DNA of 64,000 nt from Streptococcus infantarius subsp. infantarius ATCC BAA-102 (GCF_000154985.1 NZ_DS572692.1:186001-250000); one strand, 5' to 3'; counted from the first letter of the stretch, positions 50,311 to 62,650 are shown. Translations and numbers: made by a program. Notes: a model not told the origin generated them from the sequence alone.

Positions 50311-50435
50311 AACACCCTCCTTGTCCCCCATTATACGCTAGCTTTCTGAAAAAAGCTTTGAGTATATTCAGAAAAAATGATACTATGACACGAAAAAAGA
50401 TGATTTAGTTTAAAAATCATCTTTCCATAAATATT

Positions 50436-51272
50436 TTAAAAATCCACTTGATCAGGATTAGGTGCACTAGACTCAATTTTTAAATTCGTTAATTTATCCA
50501 TATCTTCATCTGAAATAGTCACACCAAAAGCATCAAAATTACTCTCAATTCTTTTAGGAGTTACCGATTTTGGTAATGGAAGAAATCCTTGTTGAAGACT
50601 CCAAGTTAAAACAAACTTAGCAACTGATGTCTGATATTTTTCAGCCAATTCTTTTAAGAATGGGTGATTAAAAACATCCCCTTGACCAAATGGACTCCAA
50701 GCTTCAATTAAAATATCATTTTGATTGCAAAAATCAACTACTTCTTTTTGATAAATTCCCGGTGAAAGTCTAATTTGATTAACGCTTGGTTTAATCCTTG
50801 CTGTTTTCAAAAGGGCTTCTAAGTGATGTGGTAAGAAATTGCTGACACCTATGCTGCGAATTTTTCCTGCTGCTACTGCCTCTTCCATTGCTTTCCAAAT
50901 CGAACGATTTCTTTCTTCCCAGTTTTCCCTGAAAGCAAGCGGATTTGGCCAATGAATTAAGTACAAATCAACAAAGTCAAGGCCTAACTTTTCTAATGAA
51001 GTATCAATAGCTTCCCTAGCTTCTTGATAGTTCCCAACATTATTCCAAAGTTTTGTGGTTACAAAAATCTCTTTTCTATCAATGCCACTATCTCTTATAG
51101 CCTGACCAACGCTTTCCTCGTTTCCGTAAATTGCTGCTGTATCAATATGACGGTAACCAACTTTCAACGCAGTCTTTACAGCTTGATAGGCCTCTTCTCC
51201 ATTTTTAGATTGCCAAGTTCCAAAACCAAGTTTTGGAATAAGGTTTCCATCATTTAAAAGATAATTTTCCAT
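50436..51272 (-). CDS. Aldo/keto reductase
   Basis: NADPH-dependent TIM-barrel oxidoreductase, 278 residues from ATG 51272 behind GGGAG. The tetrad is visible: Asp and Tyr in HIDTAAIYGNEESVG, Lys in VTTKLWN and His in YLIHWPNPL. GVSNFLPHHLE and LPKSVTPKRIESN bind the cofactor. It follows the SDR gene by 45 bp and may act on the same aldehyde or ketone. The substrate is unknown. Confidence 0.9.
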   Translation of the reverse strand: MENYLLNDGNLIPKLGFGTWQSKNGEEAYQAVKTALKVGYRHIDTAAIYGNEESVGQAIRDSGIDRKEIFVTTKLWNNVGNYQEAREAIDTSLEKLGLDFVDLYLIHWPNPLAFRENWEERNRSIWKAMEEAVAAGKIRSIGVSNFLPHHLEALLKTARIKPSVNQIRLSPGIYQKEVVDFCNQNDILIEAWSPFGQGDVFNHPFLKELAEKYQTSVAKFVLTWSLQQGFLPLPKSVTPKRIESNFDAFGVTISDEDMDKLTNLKIESSAPNPDQVDF

Positions 51273-51316
51273 TATGTACTCTCCCATTATTTTTTTCAAT
51301 AGTTAAACTTTAATTA

Positions 51317-52021
51317 TTACCTCATACGAATTTCCCAGACTGTATTCTCAGCCTTACAAGCATACAGAATTCCTTGAGCGACATCATCTGCTGTCTCCCA
51401 ATGTGCTGCTTCTACACTTTCTTTCGTTCTTCCATAACCAACTTCAAATTCAGTCTTTGTAGCACTTGGACAAACAACACAAGTTTTAATTCTTTGTGAG
51501 CGTAATTCTTTATCAATCGCTTGTGATAATCCGCGCTGAGCAAATTTTGTCATCGTATAAATTGTTTCATCTTCATGACCAACATGACCAGTTACAGAAG
51601 ATACGAAAATAATTTTACCTTGACGTTTTTTCAGCATTTCGATAGCTGCATATTTTGAAAAAATAAATGATGAAAAAACGTTAGTATCCATTATTTCGTA
51701 ATAGTCATCACTAGTTGATTCAACCAAAGGAATTAATTTACCAATACCTGCATTGTTAACTAAAATATCAATCCTTCCAAAGGTTTCAATTGCTAATGAA
51801 ACTATTTGAATAGCTGTCCTTTCTTGGCAAACATCACTAACGTAATAGACAACCTTACTTCCCATTGCTTCACATTTTTCTTTCACTTCTTTTAGCCGTT
51901 CTTCACGTCTAGCGGTCAATACTAAGTGACAACCTTTAGATGCTAATGCGTAAGCTGTTGCGCGGCCAATTCCTGAACTTGCGCCAGTAATAATAGCAAC
52001 TTGTCCTTTTAATTTAGTCAT
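51317..52021 (-). CDS. Short-chain dehydrogenase/reductase
   Basis: Classical SDR of 234 residues from ATG 52021 behind GGAG. The nucleotide site is IITGASSGIGRATAYAL, the NNAG motif is VNNAGIGK, the catalytic serine is in FVSSVTGHVG and the Y-x-x-x-K is YTMTK. The start sits one base after the stop codon of the broken acetyltransferase gene. That makes maa-like, SDR and AKR one former operon. Substrate unknown. Confidence 0.9.
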   Translation of the reverse strand: MTKLKGQVAIITGASSGIGRATAYALASKGCHLVLTARREERLKEVKEKCEAMGSKVVYYVSDVCQERTAIQIVSLAIETFGRIDILVNNAGIGKLIPLVESTSDDYYEIMDTNVFSSFIFSKYAAIEMLKKRQGKIIFVSSVTGHVGHEDETIYTMTKFAQRGLSQAIDKELRSQRIKTCVVCPSATKTEFEVGYGRTKESVEAAHWETADDVAQGILYACKAENTVWEIRMR

Positions 52022-52022
52022 A

Positions 52023-52590
52023 TCAATTCTCCACATCATCTTCAATTGTTTTTAAAAGCTTCGCTGGGACCCCTGCAACTACATAATTATCTGGAACATT
52101 TTTTGTAACCACAGCACCTGCTGCCACTACAACATTATTTCCAATAGTTACACCTGGCAAAATCGTAACATTTCCACCAATCCAAACATCATTACCAATA
52201 ATTACTGGCTTGGCAATACTAAGATTGTCAGTCTGCCTTGTGGGGTTAGTGGATGATTGACCGTAGTAATCATAGTATTTGGACCAATCATGACATGCTG
52301 ACCAATACGAACTTCTGCCACATCTAAAATAATGCCATTATAATTCATCAAAAAATGCTCACCAACATGGATATTTTTTCCATTATCACAATTAAAATTT
52401 GGAAAAACCGAAACATCCTCACCAACTGATCCAAATAAATCTTTTATTGCGCTGTTCTTTTTTCTACGTCTAAAATATCGATAGCATTTAAAACTTGACA
52501 TTTTCGTAAAGCTTCTTTTTTAATTTTTTCAATATCTGGATCCGTAAAACAATAAGGTAAACCAGCCTCTAATTTTTCAAGTTCGGTCAT
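52023..52590 (-). pseudogene. Maltose/galactoside O-acetyltransferase-like gene, two frameshifts
   Basis: ATG 52590 with AGGAG starts MTELEKLEAGLPYCFTDPDI, the usual Maa opening. A shift in a six-T run (plus strand 52458-52463) moves to the frame carrying AIKDLFGSVGEDVSVFPNF and the hexapeptide repeats. A second shift near 52229-52233 moves to the frame [17 protein letters not shown] ending [11 protein letters not shown]. Both act like the loss of one base. If intact it would be an about 188-residue left-handed beta-helix acetyltransferase. Confidence 0.85.
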
Positions 52591-53268
52591 CTATGACTCC
52601 TTTCGAATGAATAGCATCAGTGAGGTGATTTGCACGGTAATCAAGTGGTTTTTCACCAGTCACTTTTTTAAATATTTTTGTGAAATAGCTCTGCGAACTG
52701 AAAGCAAGTGTTTCTGATATTTCCAGTAATGAATAATCAGATTCTAACAACATGTTCTTTGCAACTGAAATTTTTTGAGTTTGAATATAAGATTTAACAG
52801 ACTGATTCATTCGTTCTTTAAACAATTTTGAAATATAATTACTTGAATAACCAGTATGCTTAGCAAATCAGATAAATGAATCACTTCATGTAAGTGCAAC
52901 TCTATATATTCTATGCAGCGTAAAATAGGTAAAACTTTAGCTTGATCAAGCTTACTTTGCCCGACAAGTTTTGTGAAAGTCGTAAACATTTCAACTTGTA
53001 ATTCAAAAATATCTGGCACATTATCAATCTTATCAACTTTTTGAATGTAAAGGTCACTGGTATTAAAAGCAACTTCTTCATCCAGTCCACCTTGGATAGC
53101 AAAGCGTGTGGCGAGCGTAACAGAAGCAACAAAAAGATATTGGTAATTTCTAACGGGATTTTCTGATAACTGACCTGTCAAATTTGACTGGAACATTTGT
53201 TTAGTAGCCGTTAAAGCATTTTCTAAATCACCATTTTTAAGGTGATAATATATGGACCACTCATCCTT
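52577..53268 (-). pseudogene. AraC-family regulator, truncated and frameshifted
   Basis: The C terminus (52577-52825) holds the second helix-turn-helix YSLLEISETLAFSSQSYFTKIFKKVTGEKP (blocks SLLEISETLAF; SQSYFTKIFKK). The first HTH is split by a frameshift near 52855-52870 between HEVIHLSDLL and KHTGYSSNYISKLFKE. The remaining N-terminal part runs back to an in-frame TGA at 53269 with no start codon, so roughly the first 200 codons are missing. It borders the acetyltransferase, SDR and AKR genes it may have controlled. Confidence 0.8.
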
Positions 53269-53369
53269 TCACCTTGATTATCATAGACTTTTCGATATTT
53301 GCTAGTCAAAAAGTAAACAAGAGCAATCAGAACTAAAAATGCGATAATAATAACCCATTTGATGCTCAT
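53223..53369 (-). CDS. Small membrane peptide, probably truncated by a deletion
   Basis: 48-codon open frame starting MSIKWVIIIAFLVLIALVYF, a single membrane segment, then TSKYRKVYDNQGERMSG. AGGAG lies 9 nt before the ATG at 53369. From about 53270 on, the frame reads over the AraC remnant in another phase, so the last 12 residues are probably not original. Start and SD support a real gene; the function is unknown. Confidence 0.5.
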   Translation of the reverse strand: MSIKWVIIIAFLVLIALVYFLTSKYRKVYDNQGERMSGPYIITLKMVI

Positions 53370-53386
53370 ATTCGTCATCTCCTAAA

Positions 53387-53716
53387 CTACATCATACCAA
53401 CGGCACCTGATAGTTGTGCTGGGCGGATATAAACTTGTTCGTCTGACAAGTGATAATCTGCCATCAAAATCTTTTTCAATTCCACATCGTTGAGGTGTGA
53501 TTGAACACTGCAAGTATCATCTGAAGAACCTACAACTCTAACTTTTCCCTTAAGGTTAGCATTGCTTGCTAAATCAGCTAGTTTTGCACCATCTTTCATG
53601 ACGACTACATAATCATAACCAAATGTTTTTGATACCCATAGTTGATTTCTAACATTGTAGATACCAGCTACAATAAGTGCAATAACCAAAATAATTAATA
53701 AAACTTTCAACATCAT
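53387..53716 (-). CDS. Small membrane-anchored protein, paralogue A
   Basis: 109 residues (108 if the second ATG at 53713 is used, which has better spacing from AGGAG). One N-terminal membrane segment (LKVLLIILVIALIVAGIY) is followed by a soluble domain. That domain aligns with the next gene: FGYDYVVVMKDGAKLADL, NLKGKVRVVGSSDDTCSVQS and NDVELKKILMADYHLSDEQ. I do not recognise a named family. The single cysteine in DDTC is conserved in both copies. Confidence 0.6.
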   Translation of the reverse strand: MMLKVLLIILVIALIVAGIYNVRNQLWVSKTFGYDYVVVMKDGAKLADLASNANLKGKVRVVGSSDDTCSVQSHLNDVELKKILMADYHLSDEQVYIRPAQLSGAVGMM

Positions 53717-53908
53717 TAATCTCCTTTAACCTGTTTTTTTGAAGTATTCTTTAAAACTTCATTGGTATTATAAGCCAATTCTAACAAAAAAACAATTTAT
53801 TTTTAAAGAAAAAAATGTCATAAATATTAACATAAAATTGTTAGTCGCATTTTTTATAAACAGTTTTAGCCATACCTTAAAAATAAACCTTCACAACTTG
53901 CATACGAT

Positions 53909-54211
53909 TTACTGAGTAATCTCGACAGACAATTGAGTTGAATCCAGTCCATAATCTTTCATCAAGGTTGTTTTCAGCTCAGTATCATTAATCTGTGATT
54001 GTACCTTGCAAGTGTCGTCTGTTGCCGAAATAATCTTAATTTTTCCTCTAAGATTATCATTTTTTATAAAATCTGGTAACTTCAGTCCATGATGCATGGT
54101 AATGGTGTAATGGTAACCAAAGCGTTTGGTCACGCCCATTTTGATTTGGACAACACGTACAATCGCAAAGATTAACAAAAACCCAAAAATAATTGCTAAA
54201 ATCGTCACCAT
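53909..54211 (-). CDS. Small membrane-anchored protein, paralogue B
   Basis: 100 residues from ATG 54211 (a GTG at 54223 is also in frame, inside the SD region AAGGAGG). A membrane segment MVTILAIIFGFLLIFAIV is followed by a domain with FGYHYTITMHHGLKLPDF, NLRGKIKIISATDDTCKVQS and NDTELKTTLMKDYGLDSTQ. Identity to paralogue A in this domain is high, so it arose by tandem duplication. Predicted topology is N-in, with the domain outside. The function is unknown. Confidence 0.6.
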   Translation of the reverse strand: MVTILAIIFGFLLIFAIVRVVQIKMGVTKRFGYHYTITMHHGLKLPDFIKNDNLRGKIKIISATDDTCKVQSQINDTELKTTLMKDYGLDSTQLSVEITQ

Positions 54212-54402
54212 AATAACCCTCACCTCCTTATTCCTAACGGAACACTCAAATTATACGATTACTATAATCCTTTTTGAAAGCCCTGTCAATTATTTTCTGT
54301 AAGGATTCTTTTCAGAAATTAAATAGGAAGAATCCGCTGAAAATCTTTTGCAAAAAATCCTTCAAAACATTGATATAACAACATTTCAAAGACTTTTAAA
54401 AA

Positions 54403-54642
54403 TTATTTATAAATTATTTTACAAATAAGGATAATTCCTGCTAAGGCAACTGAGATGGTATTGGCAACAATTAAAGCTGGATCTGAAACAGAAATTCCAT
54501 GTGCTAACCACAATGCCATCCCAGTGACTGACATGGCATACATGCCAAGTGAAATGGATTCAACGTCTTTGGTTTTTAAAACCTTGATCATTTGTGGCAA
54601 AAAACCAAACGTTGTCAAACAAGCCGCAATATACCCAATCAT
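54403..54642 (-). CDS. SemiSWEET-type sugar transporter
   Basis: 79 residues forming one three-helix triple bundle, the half-transporter unit of the SWEET/PQ-loop family. The PQ motif is GFLPQMIKVLKTKDVESIS near residue 14. The second half has LWLAHGISVSDPALIVANTIS with the asparagine that lines the sugar path. It works as a dimer and passes mono- or disaccharides. It lies directly downstream of the broken GH1 gene in the same direction. Confidence 0.85.
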   Translation of the reverse strand: MIGYIAACLTTFGFLPQMIKVLKTKDVESISLGMYAMSVTGMALWLAHGISVSDPALIVANTISVALAGIILICKIIYK

Positions 54643-54739
54643 AAAGACCTACTCTCTTCTTATAACCATGTAAAAACCTTCGTAGGGTAAGAGATTACAC
54701 CCCCAAAAAGGTTTCAAAATAATAACTTAATGAATAACT

Positions 54740-56164
<1,425 letters not shown>

Positions 56165-56193
56165 TACATATCCTCCTTGTTTAATACACTGTC

Positions 56194-56213
56194 ATTATAG
56201 TAAGCGGTTACAA
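56194..56213 (-). promoter_or_regulatory. cre site and -10 box of the broken GH1 gene
   Basis: Minus strand TTGTAACCGCTTACT (56199-56213) fits every fixed position of the cre consensus. It overlaps the -10 TATAAT (56194-56199). Confidence 0.65.
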
Positions 56214-56273
56214 AAATAAAAATAGAAAAAATTTCCTAAGTCATTAGGAAATTCCTTCTATCTTGTTTCATTT

Positions 56274-57842
56274 TTATTTTTTGAGAATGAGGACTAAGTC
56301 CCATAAAAAAAGCACAAAAGCTAAGCCAAAAAGGCCATTTGATAGGATTTCTAAGTTTTGATTAAAACTCAAAATTACAGCACTTATCAATACGGCAAAA
56401 AAGAGCAAACTCAAAACAAAGCGGTTAACCACACGATTAAAAAACTTAATACGGTTGGTGTAATCGTATAAATCATGGTTAACTAAAATGCGTCCATTTA
56501 AGACTTGTTCCAAGAGTTGATTGAGACGACGCGGGATATTCTTACCATTTTTTAGTTGATAAAATAGCTCGATAAGCAAGGTTTCTTTGTTCAAAGCTTG
56601 CTTAAGCATGTCAGGTCCCATATTTTCTAGGAAATAATTCTTAGCAAGGGTCATGAGGTCAACTTCTGGAGCTAATTCACGGAAAATGCCTTCAATTTGC
56701 AGAGCAGCTTTTTCTAAAATGGTAATCTGTGGTGATGCTTTGAGTCCGTTTTTGACAAAGATATTTAACAAATCCTCAATCAAATCTGTGATAGATAAGA
56801 CACCAATATCTAGGCTAGAATATTTGGCCAGCATGCGTTCCACATCTTGGGCAAGCGCTGACTTGTTCATGGTCGTGTCAAAGCTTGTGATAGACAAAAT
56901 ACCTTTCATCATACCTTCGATGTCTTGTGCTGTAAAGCTATAAAGAATATCATTTAAGGCCACGCGCATGCCATTATCAAGTTTTCCCATAATCCCAAAA
57001 TCAATAAAATAAATCTTATCGTCTGAGATAAAAAGATTACCTGGGTGAGGGTCTCCATGGAAAAATCCATCTTTAAAGACTTGCTTAATGAAGCTAAGCA
57101 TGAGTTTTCGACCGATATCTTCAAGGTCATAACCCGCCTTGATTAACTCATCATAGTGATTGATTGGAATCCCTGAGACGTAATCTTCAACAATCAATCG
57201 TGGCGTCGTAAACTCACCATACACCTCTGGACTGGCAATACATTTACTTGATTGGTTCAATTCAGCAAAGGTAATCATTGCTTGTGCTTCATTGCGAAAA
57301 TTAATTTCACATGTCAAGCTTTCTTTGATTTGCTGCAAAACCTCTGGTAATTCTACCATTGGAATAAATGCCTTCGGGATACGTCTTGAAAGGCGAATCA
57401 AAAGTGTCAAGTCTTCCTCGATAATTTCTGGCAGATTTGGGCGTTGAATTTTGATAATAACATCTTTCCCATTTAGCAAACGAGCTCGATGCGTCTGAGC
57501 AACTGAGCCACTAGCAAGTGGCTCAGGTCTGATTTCAGAAAAATACGCGGAAATAGGACCAGTAAGCTCAGCCTCAATGGCTTCCATGACCAATTCCGTT
57601 GGAAGTGGAAGTACATTGCTCTGTAACTTGCTCAATTCTCTAACATAAACTTCTGGGAAAATATCACTTCTTGTCGAAAGGATCTGACCAATTTTAACAA
57701 AACTTGGTCCTAATTTTTCAAACGCTAAGCGAAGCTTGCGAGGCGTTGATTTATCTTCTGCTGCTTTTCCTTTTTCGGTTAAAGAGGTTAACCCAACTGA
57801 ACTAAAGGCACCGATGATTTCTCTTAAGCGTCTACCTGACAT
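56274..57842 (-). CDS. ABC1/UbiB-family atypical kinase
   Basis: 522-residue AarF/UbiB-like protein. The N-terminal KxGQ block is LGPSFVKIGQILSTRSDIFP near residue 45. The A-rich ATP loop is ASGSVAQTH and the catalytic segment is HGDPHPGNLF with the DFG-like FIDFGIMGKL. Two hydrophobic segments end the protein (about 465-520). Streptococci make no ubiquinone, so its role, perhaps in lipid handling, is unknown. It lies 16 bp after a phasin-like gene. Confidence 0.85.
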   Translation of the reverse strand: MSGRRLREIIGAFSSVGLTSLTEKGKAAEDKSTPRKLRLAFEKLGPSFVKIGQILSTRSDIFPEVYVRELSKLQSNVLPLPTELVMEAIEAELTGPISAYFSEIRPEPLASGSVAQTHRARLLNGKDVIIKIQRPNLPEIIEEDLTLLIRLSRRIPKAFIPMVELPEVLQQIKESLTCEINFRNEAQAMITFAELNQSSKCIASPEVYGEFTTPRLIVEDYVSGIPINHYDELIKAGYDLEDIGRKLMLSFIKQVFKDGFFHGDPHPGNLFISDDKIYFIDFGIMGKLDNGMRVALNDILYSFTAQDIEGMMKGILSITSFDTTMNKSALAQDVERMLAKYSSLDIGVLSITDLIEDLLNIFVKNGLKASPQITILEKAALQIEGIFRELAPEVDLMTLAKNYFLENMGPDMLKQALNKETLLIELFYQLKNGKNIPRRLNQLLEQVLNGRILVNHDLYDYTNRIKFFNRVVNRFVLSLLFFAVLISAVILSFNQNLEILSNGLFGLAFVLFLWDLVLILKK

Positions 57843-57858
57843 AACCCACCGATAATTT

Positions 57859-58146
57859 CTAATTTAAGATATTTGACTTCTTCAAAAGCGCGTCAATTTT
57901 GTCTTCAAGACGAGAAACATCTTCTTTGGTAGCATATTGAACAGGTTTTGTTTTAACATTTAATTGATCTAAAAAAGCTTGTGCTTCGTCTTCACTTCGA
58001 CGTTTTAGTTCAGAGTGCAATTCTTTTCCTTCGTCAACAGTGAGGCGTCCTTTTTCGACTAACTCTTTTACAAAAGCATCAGTTTTTTCCAAAGTCATAG
58101 ACGTCAAACCAATACCGGCTAAGAGAACTTTTTTTAATTCTTCCAT
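57859..58146 (-). CDS. Phasin-like helical protein
   Basis: 95-residue protein of the poly(hydroxyalkanoate) granule-associated/phasin-like superfamily: a helical LKKVLLAGIGLTSMTLEKTDAFVKELVEKG and a C-terminal coiled coil ATKEDVSRLEDKIDALLKK (described in blocks). This gene is regularly found before ubiB-like genes in Firmicutes. AGGAGG precedes the start. It probably binds the kinase or membrane lipid; streptococci do not make PHA. Confidence 0.75.
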   Translation of the reverse strand: MEELKKVLLAGIGLTSMTLEKTDAFVKELVEKGRLTVDEGKELHSELKRRSEDEAQAFLDQLNVKTKPVQYATKEDVSRLEDKIDALLKKSNILN

Positions 58147-58580
58147 GATTAATTCCTCCTTGAATGACTAAATTAACATTATGTTTACCCTTTTATTCTA
58201 CTACTTTTGAGATAAAATATCTAAAAGAAACAGTCGTTTCATGAAAGTTTCTCAACTCAAATAAGCTCCGCGATTAACAAAGGAAATTAATCTGCCATTC
58301 GGAGCTTTTCTGAATTTGTAAACAAACGTGTCATATGCACTCTAAAACCACTTGCTAGCACGATCAAAAAAAGAGGTCTCGCTAAGTGATTTTATATTCC
58401 TATTATAGTCAGCTAGCAAAAATGATTCTAACTCTATTCTTCTCATTTATAATACTTTTATCTGATATGGTCTTGAAAATTTTTATAAAAACCTTTTCTA
58501 GAATACGCTTCCATTTCCCGGATTATTCTGCTATAATAAAAGAGTAGTTAATACTATGTTATGATTAGAAGGGGGATTAT
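58147..58580. other. Intergenic region with structured elements
   Basis: 434 bp between the divergent phasin-like and AraC genes. It holds a large imperfect hairpin: AAGCTCCG (58263-58270) pairs with CGGAGCTT (58302-58309), with inner GATTAA/TTAATC, and TTTTC follows on the plus strand. It also has the inverted repeat TTGCTAGC (58352-58359)/GCTAGCAA (58412-58419) and a TATAAT before the AraC gene (about 58533). No coding region is apparent. The hairpin would suit the end of a small plus-strand RNA. Confidence 0.4.
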
Positions 58581-59507
58581 ATGAAACAAGCAGATCCAGC
58601 TCACGAAATAAAAATAGATGAAAGCAAGCACCCTCTACCTTATGATTATTACAGTACAGTGGTTGAAAACGGCCGTCCTGACGTACTTTTCCACTGGCAT
58701 CCAGAAGTTGAAATTAATTATATTTACGAAGGTTCTGCTCGTTTTCACATCGATTACGATTACTTTAACAGTCAAGCAGGTGATATTATCCTCATACGAC
58801 CAAATGGGATGCACTCTATTCACCCGTTAGAAAACCAGAAACATGTCACTGATACTTTTCGCTTTCACTTAGACATGATTGGATATTCCATCGTTGATCA
58901 AGTTAGTCTTCGCTACTCGCAACCTTTGCAAACTAGCCTTTATAAATTTGTTCCACGTATTCAACCGGGAATGGAAGGTTATGAAGAAATCAAAGAGTGC
59001 CTCTTCACGATTTTTGAGCTTTCAAAAAACGAAGGACGTCATTTTGAACTGCTACTCAAATCAAAACTCAATGAATTTCTCTATTTGCTCTTTTATTATC
59101 GTTACGTTCTTCGCAAGAACACTGATGATACTTATCGTAAAAATGAACAGATTCGTGAATTGATTGACTTCATTAATAACAATTATCAAAAGAACCTCTC
59201 TATTGATTACCTTTCTCAATTCATGGGATATAGTAAAACACACTTTATGGCGGTCTTTAAACAACATACTGGAAGCTCTTGTACGGAATTCATCATTCAA
59301 GTTCGCCTGAACAAGGCTTGTGATATGTTGATTAACACCTCAAATCCTGTTCTTGAAATTGCTACGGCTGTTGGTTTTAATAACTTGTCAAATTTCAACC
59401 GACAATTTAAACGTTACTATGAATTAACACCAAGTCAATACCGCAAACAATTCAGTAAGCGAAAAGAAAGTCGTGTCTTAATCAACCCTGCTAGAAAATC
59501 TCATTAA
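58581..59507 (+). CDS. AraC-family regulator with N-terminal cupin
   Basis: 308 residues. The N-terminal cupin (about 25-110) has HWHPEVEINYIYEG and GDIILIRPNGMHSIHP, the sugar-sensing fold of AraC. The C-terminal double helix-turn-helix (about 195-295) contains LSIDYLSQFMGYSKTHF and VLEIATAVGFNNLSNFNRQFKR (the latter in blocks VLEIATAVGF, NLSNFNRQFKR). AGGGGG precedes the ATG. It is convergent with bglP and could regulate a carbohydrate operon; its target is not evident. Confidence 0.9.
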   Translation: MKQADPAHEIKIDESKHPLPYDYYSTVVENGRPDVLFHWHPEVEINYIYEGSARFHIDYDYFNSQAGDIILIRPNGMHSIHPLENQKHVTDTFRFHLDMIGYSIVDQVSLRYSQPLQTSLYKFVPRIQPGMEGYEEIKECLFTIFELSKNEGRHFELLLKSKLNEFLYLLFYYRYVLRKNTDDTYRKNEQIRELIDFINNNYQKNLSIDYLSQFMGYSKTHFMAVFKQHTGSSCTEFIIQVRLNKACDMLINTSNPVLEIATAVGFNNLSNFNRQFKRYYELTPSQYRKQFSKRKESRVLINPARKSH

Positions 59508-59531
59508 AAGCTGACTCATCTCAGCTTTTTC
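59506..59531 (+). terminator. Terminator after the AraC gene
   Basis: Stem AAGCTGA/TCAGCTT followed by T5 on the plus strand. Confidence 0.8.
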
Positions 59532-59548
59532 TTATGTCTGAGCACATT

Positions 59549-59574
59549 AAAAAGGACGCTGCAAGCGTCCTTTC
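59549..59574 (-). terminator. Terminator after bglP
   Basis: Ten-bp perfect stem AAAGGACGCT/AGCGTCCTTT followed by T-rich sequence on the minus strand, at the stop of bglP. Confidence 0.85.
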
Positions 59575-59578
59575 TTTA

Positions 59579-61507
<1,929 letters not shown>

Positions 61508-61533
61508 TTAATGTTCTTTCCTAACAACAGAAA

Positions 61534-61635
61534 AAACCTAAATAAATACTAAACAATTTTCTGCGCCCATATCTGCGGTAACGCCAAAACTATCTTGTAT
61601 TTATTTAGGTTTTGCCTGCTTATCAGTAACAATCC
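61534..61635 (-). promoter_or_regulatory. LicT RAT and overlapping terminator in the bglP leader
   Basis: RAT at 61608-61635 on the minus strand (GGATTGTTACTGATAAGCAG then GCAAAACC). It overlaps the 5' arm of a 16-bp perfect stem (61597-61612 with 61534-61549: AAACCTAAATAAATAC) that ends in T6. LicT bound to the RAT prevents the terminator, as in the bgl systems. Confidence 0.9.
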
Positions 61636-61649
61636 TTTTAACAGTTCTT

Positions 61650-61669
61650 AGTATAGCATGCGCTTACAT
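61650..61669 (-). promoter_or_regulatory. bglP promoter and cre site
   Basis: The minus strand has ATGTAAGCGCATGCT (61655-61669), a full match to the cre consensus. It overlaps the -10 TATACT (61650-61655), with weak -35 TCGCAA 17 nt upstream. CcpA repression is expected. Confidence 0.65.
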
Positions 61670-61781
61670 TTTTTGCGAGCGCTTTTATGGTGTTTTTTAC
61701 ACTTTTTGACATTTTCATTTATCTCTGAAAGCTGACCACCTTTCACAGGTTTTCAAAAAAAATTCACACAAGATTTTTATT

Positions 61782-61814
61782 AAAAAAATCCTCCCGACCT
61801 TAGCCGAGAAGATT
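61782..61814 (-). terminator. Terminator after licT
   Basis: Stem ATCTTCTCGGC/GTCGGGAGGAT (G-U pairs) followed by T7 on the minus strand. Confidence 0.85.
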
Positions 61815-61822
61815 CTTAATGA

Positions 61823-62650
61823 TTAATTACTACTTGTTTCCAGTCGTTGAATGTGAATGGTGATATAGACTTGCTCATCACGACTGTGTGAGCTTTCGAT
61901 ATAATTCTTAATTTTTTCAGAGCAAGAAAAAGCTTCTGGGTAATTTAGCTTCACTTGTTCATACAAAAAGCTGTCATTTTTACCTTGCACCACACCATTA
62001 ACGACACGTTGCGCAAAATACTGAATATGAGTCACAAAACGATTATAGCTGACAGAGTCTTCATCAGAAACGACGCCATAAAACAAACGAACAATCCCTA
62101 AAATATCTGTCACAATCTTTGAAATTTGATAGCTTTGCTTAACCAAACCAGAGTCTTTCTGAGCATTGATAAAATGAAGTGCAATTGATGAAACCTCTTC
62201 ATCAGGCAGAATAACACCTAGCTTTTCAAAAACAATCTTAAGGGCATCACGACCCAGCTGATGCTCCTTTGGAAAAAATTTACGAATCTCCCAAGACAAA
62301 GGATTTTGCACAATGATGTTTTCACGACTTCGCTGAAGTGTGTAATGCAAATGATCTGCAAGGGCAATATAAAAAGCTGTATCAAAATTAGTCTCTAAAA
62401 TCTCTTGACCCTGCTTGATAATATCAAGAACAACTTCTGTCTCTGCTGGCGATAAATCAATATAAACTCGCGTTAACTCATTGGTAGCAGAGCTATCTTG
62501 CATAACAAATGTTTTTTCAACTAAAGAAGTATCAATCTCGTCACCTGATTTCTTTTGAAAACCAAGTCCTCTCCCCATGACGATGATCTCTTCTCCCTCA
62601 TCCCCCTTAGCCAAAACAACATTGTTATTATAGACTTTTTCTATCCTCAT
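61823..62650 (-). CDS. licT: BglG/LicT family transcriptional antiterminator
   Basis: 275-residue RNA-binding regulator. The N-terminal CAT domain (1-60) starts MRIEKVYNNNVVLAKGDEGEEIIVMGRGLGFQKK (blocks MRIEKVYNNNVVLA, GRGLGFQKK), which binds RAT RNA. PRD1 (about 70-170) has ALADHLHYTLQR, and PRD2 (about 175-275) has FVTHIQYFAQRV and YITIHIQRLE. The histidines are the PTS phosphorylation sites. Its own leader contains a RAT/terminator, so LicT also drives its own synthesis. It is upstream of bglP. Confidence 0.94.
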   Translation of the reverse strand: MRIEKVYNNNVVLAKGDEGEEIIVMGRGLGFQKKSGDEIDTSLVEKTFVMQDSSATNELTRVYIDLSPAETEVVLDIIKQGQEILETNFDTAFYIALADHLHYTLQRSRENIIVQNPLSWEIRKFFPKEHQLGRDALKIVFEKLGVILPDEEVSSIALHFINAQKDSGLVKQSYQISKIVTDILGIVRLFYGVVSDEDSVSYNRFVTHIQYFAQRVVNGVVQGKNDSFLYEQVKLNYPEAFSCSEKIKNYIESSHSRDEQVYITIHIQRLETSSN

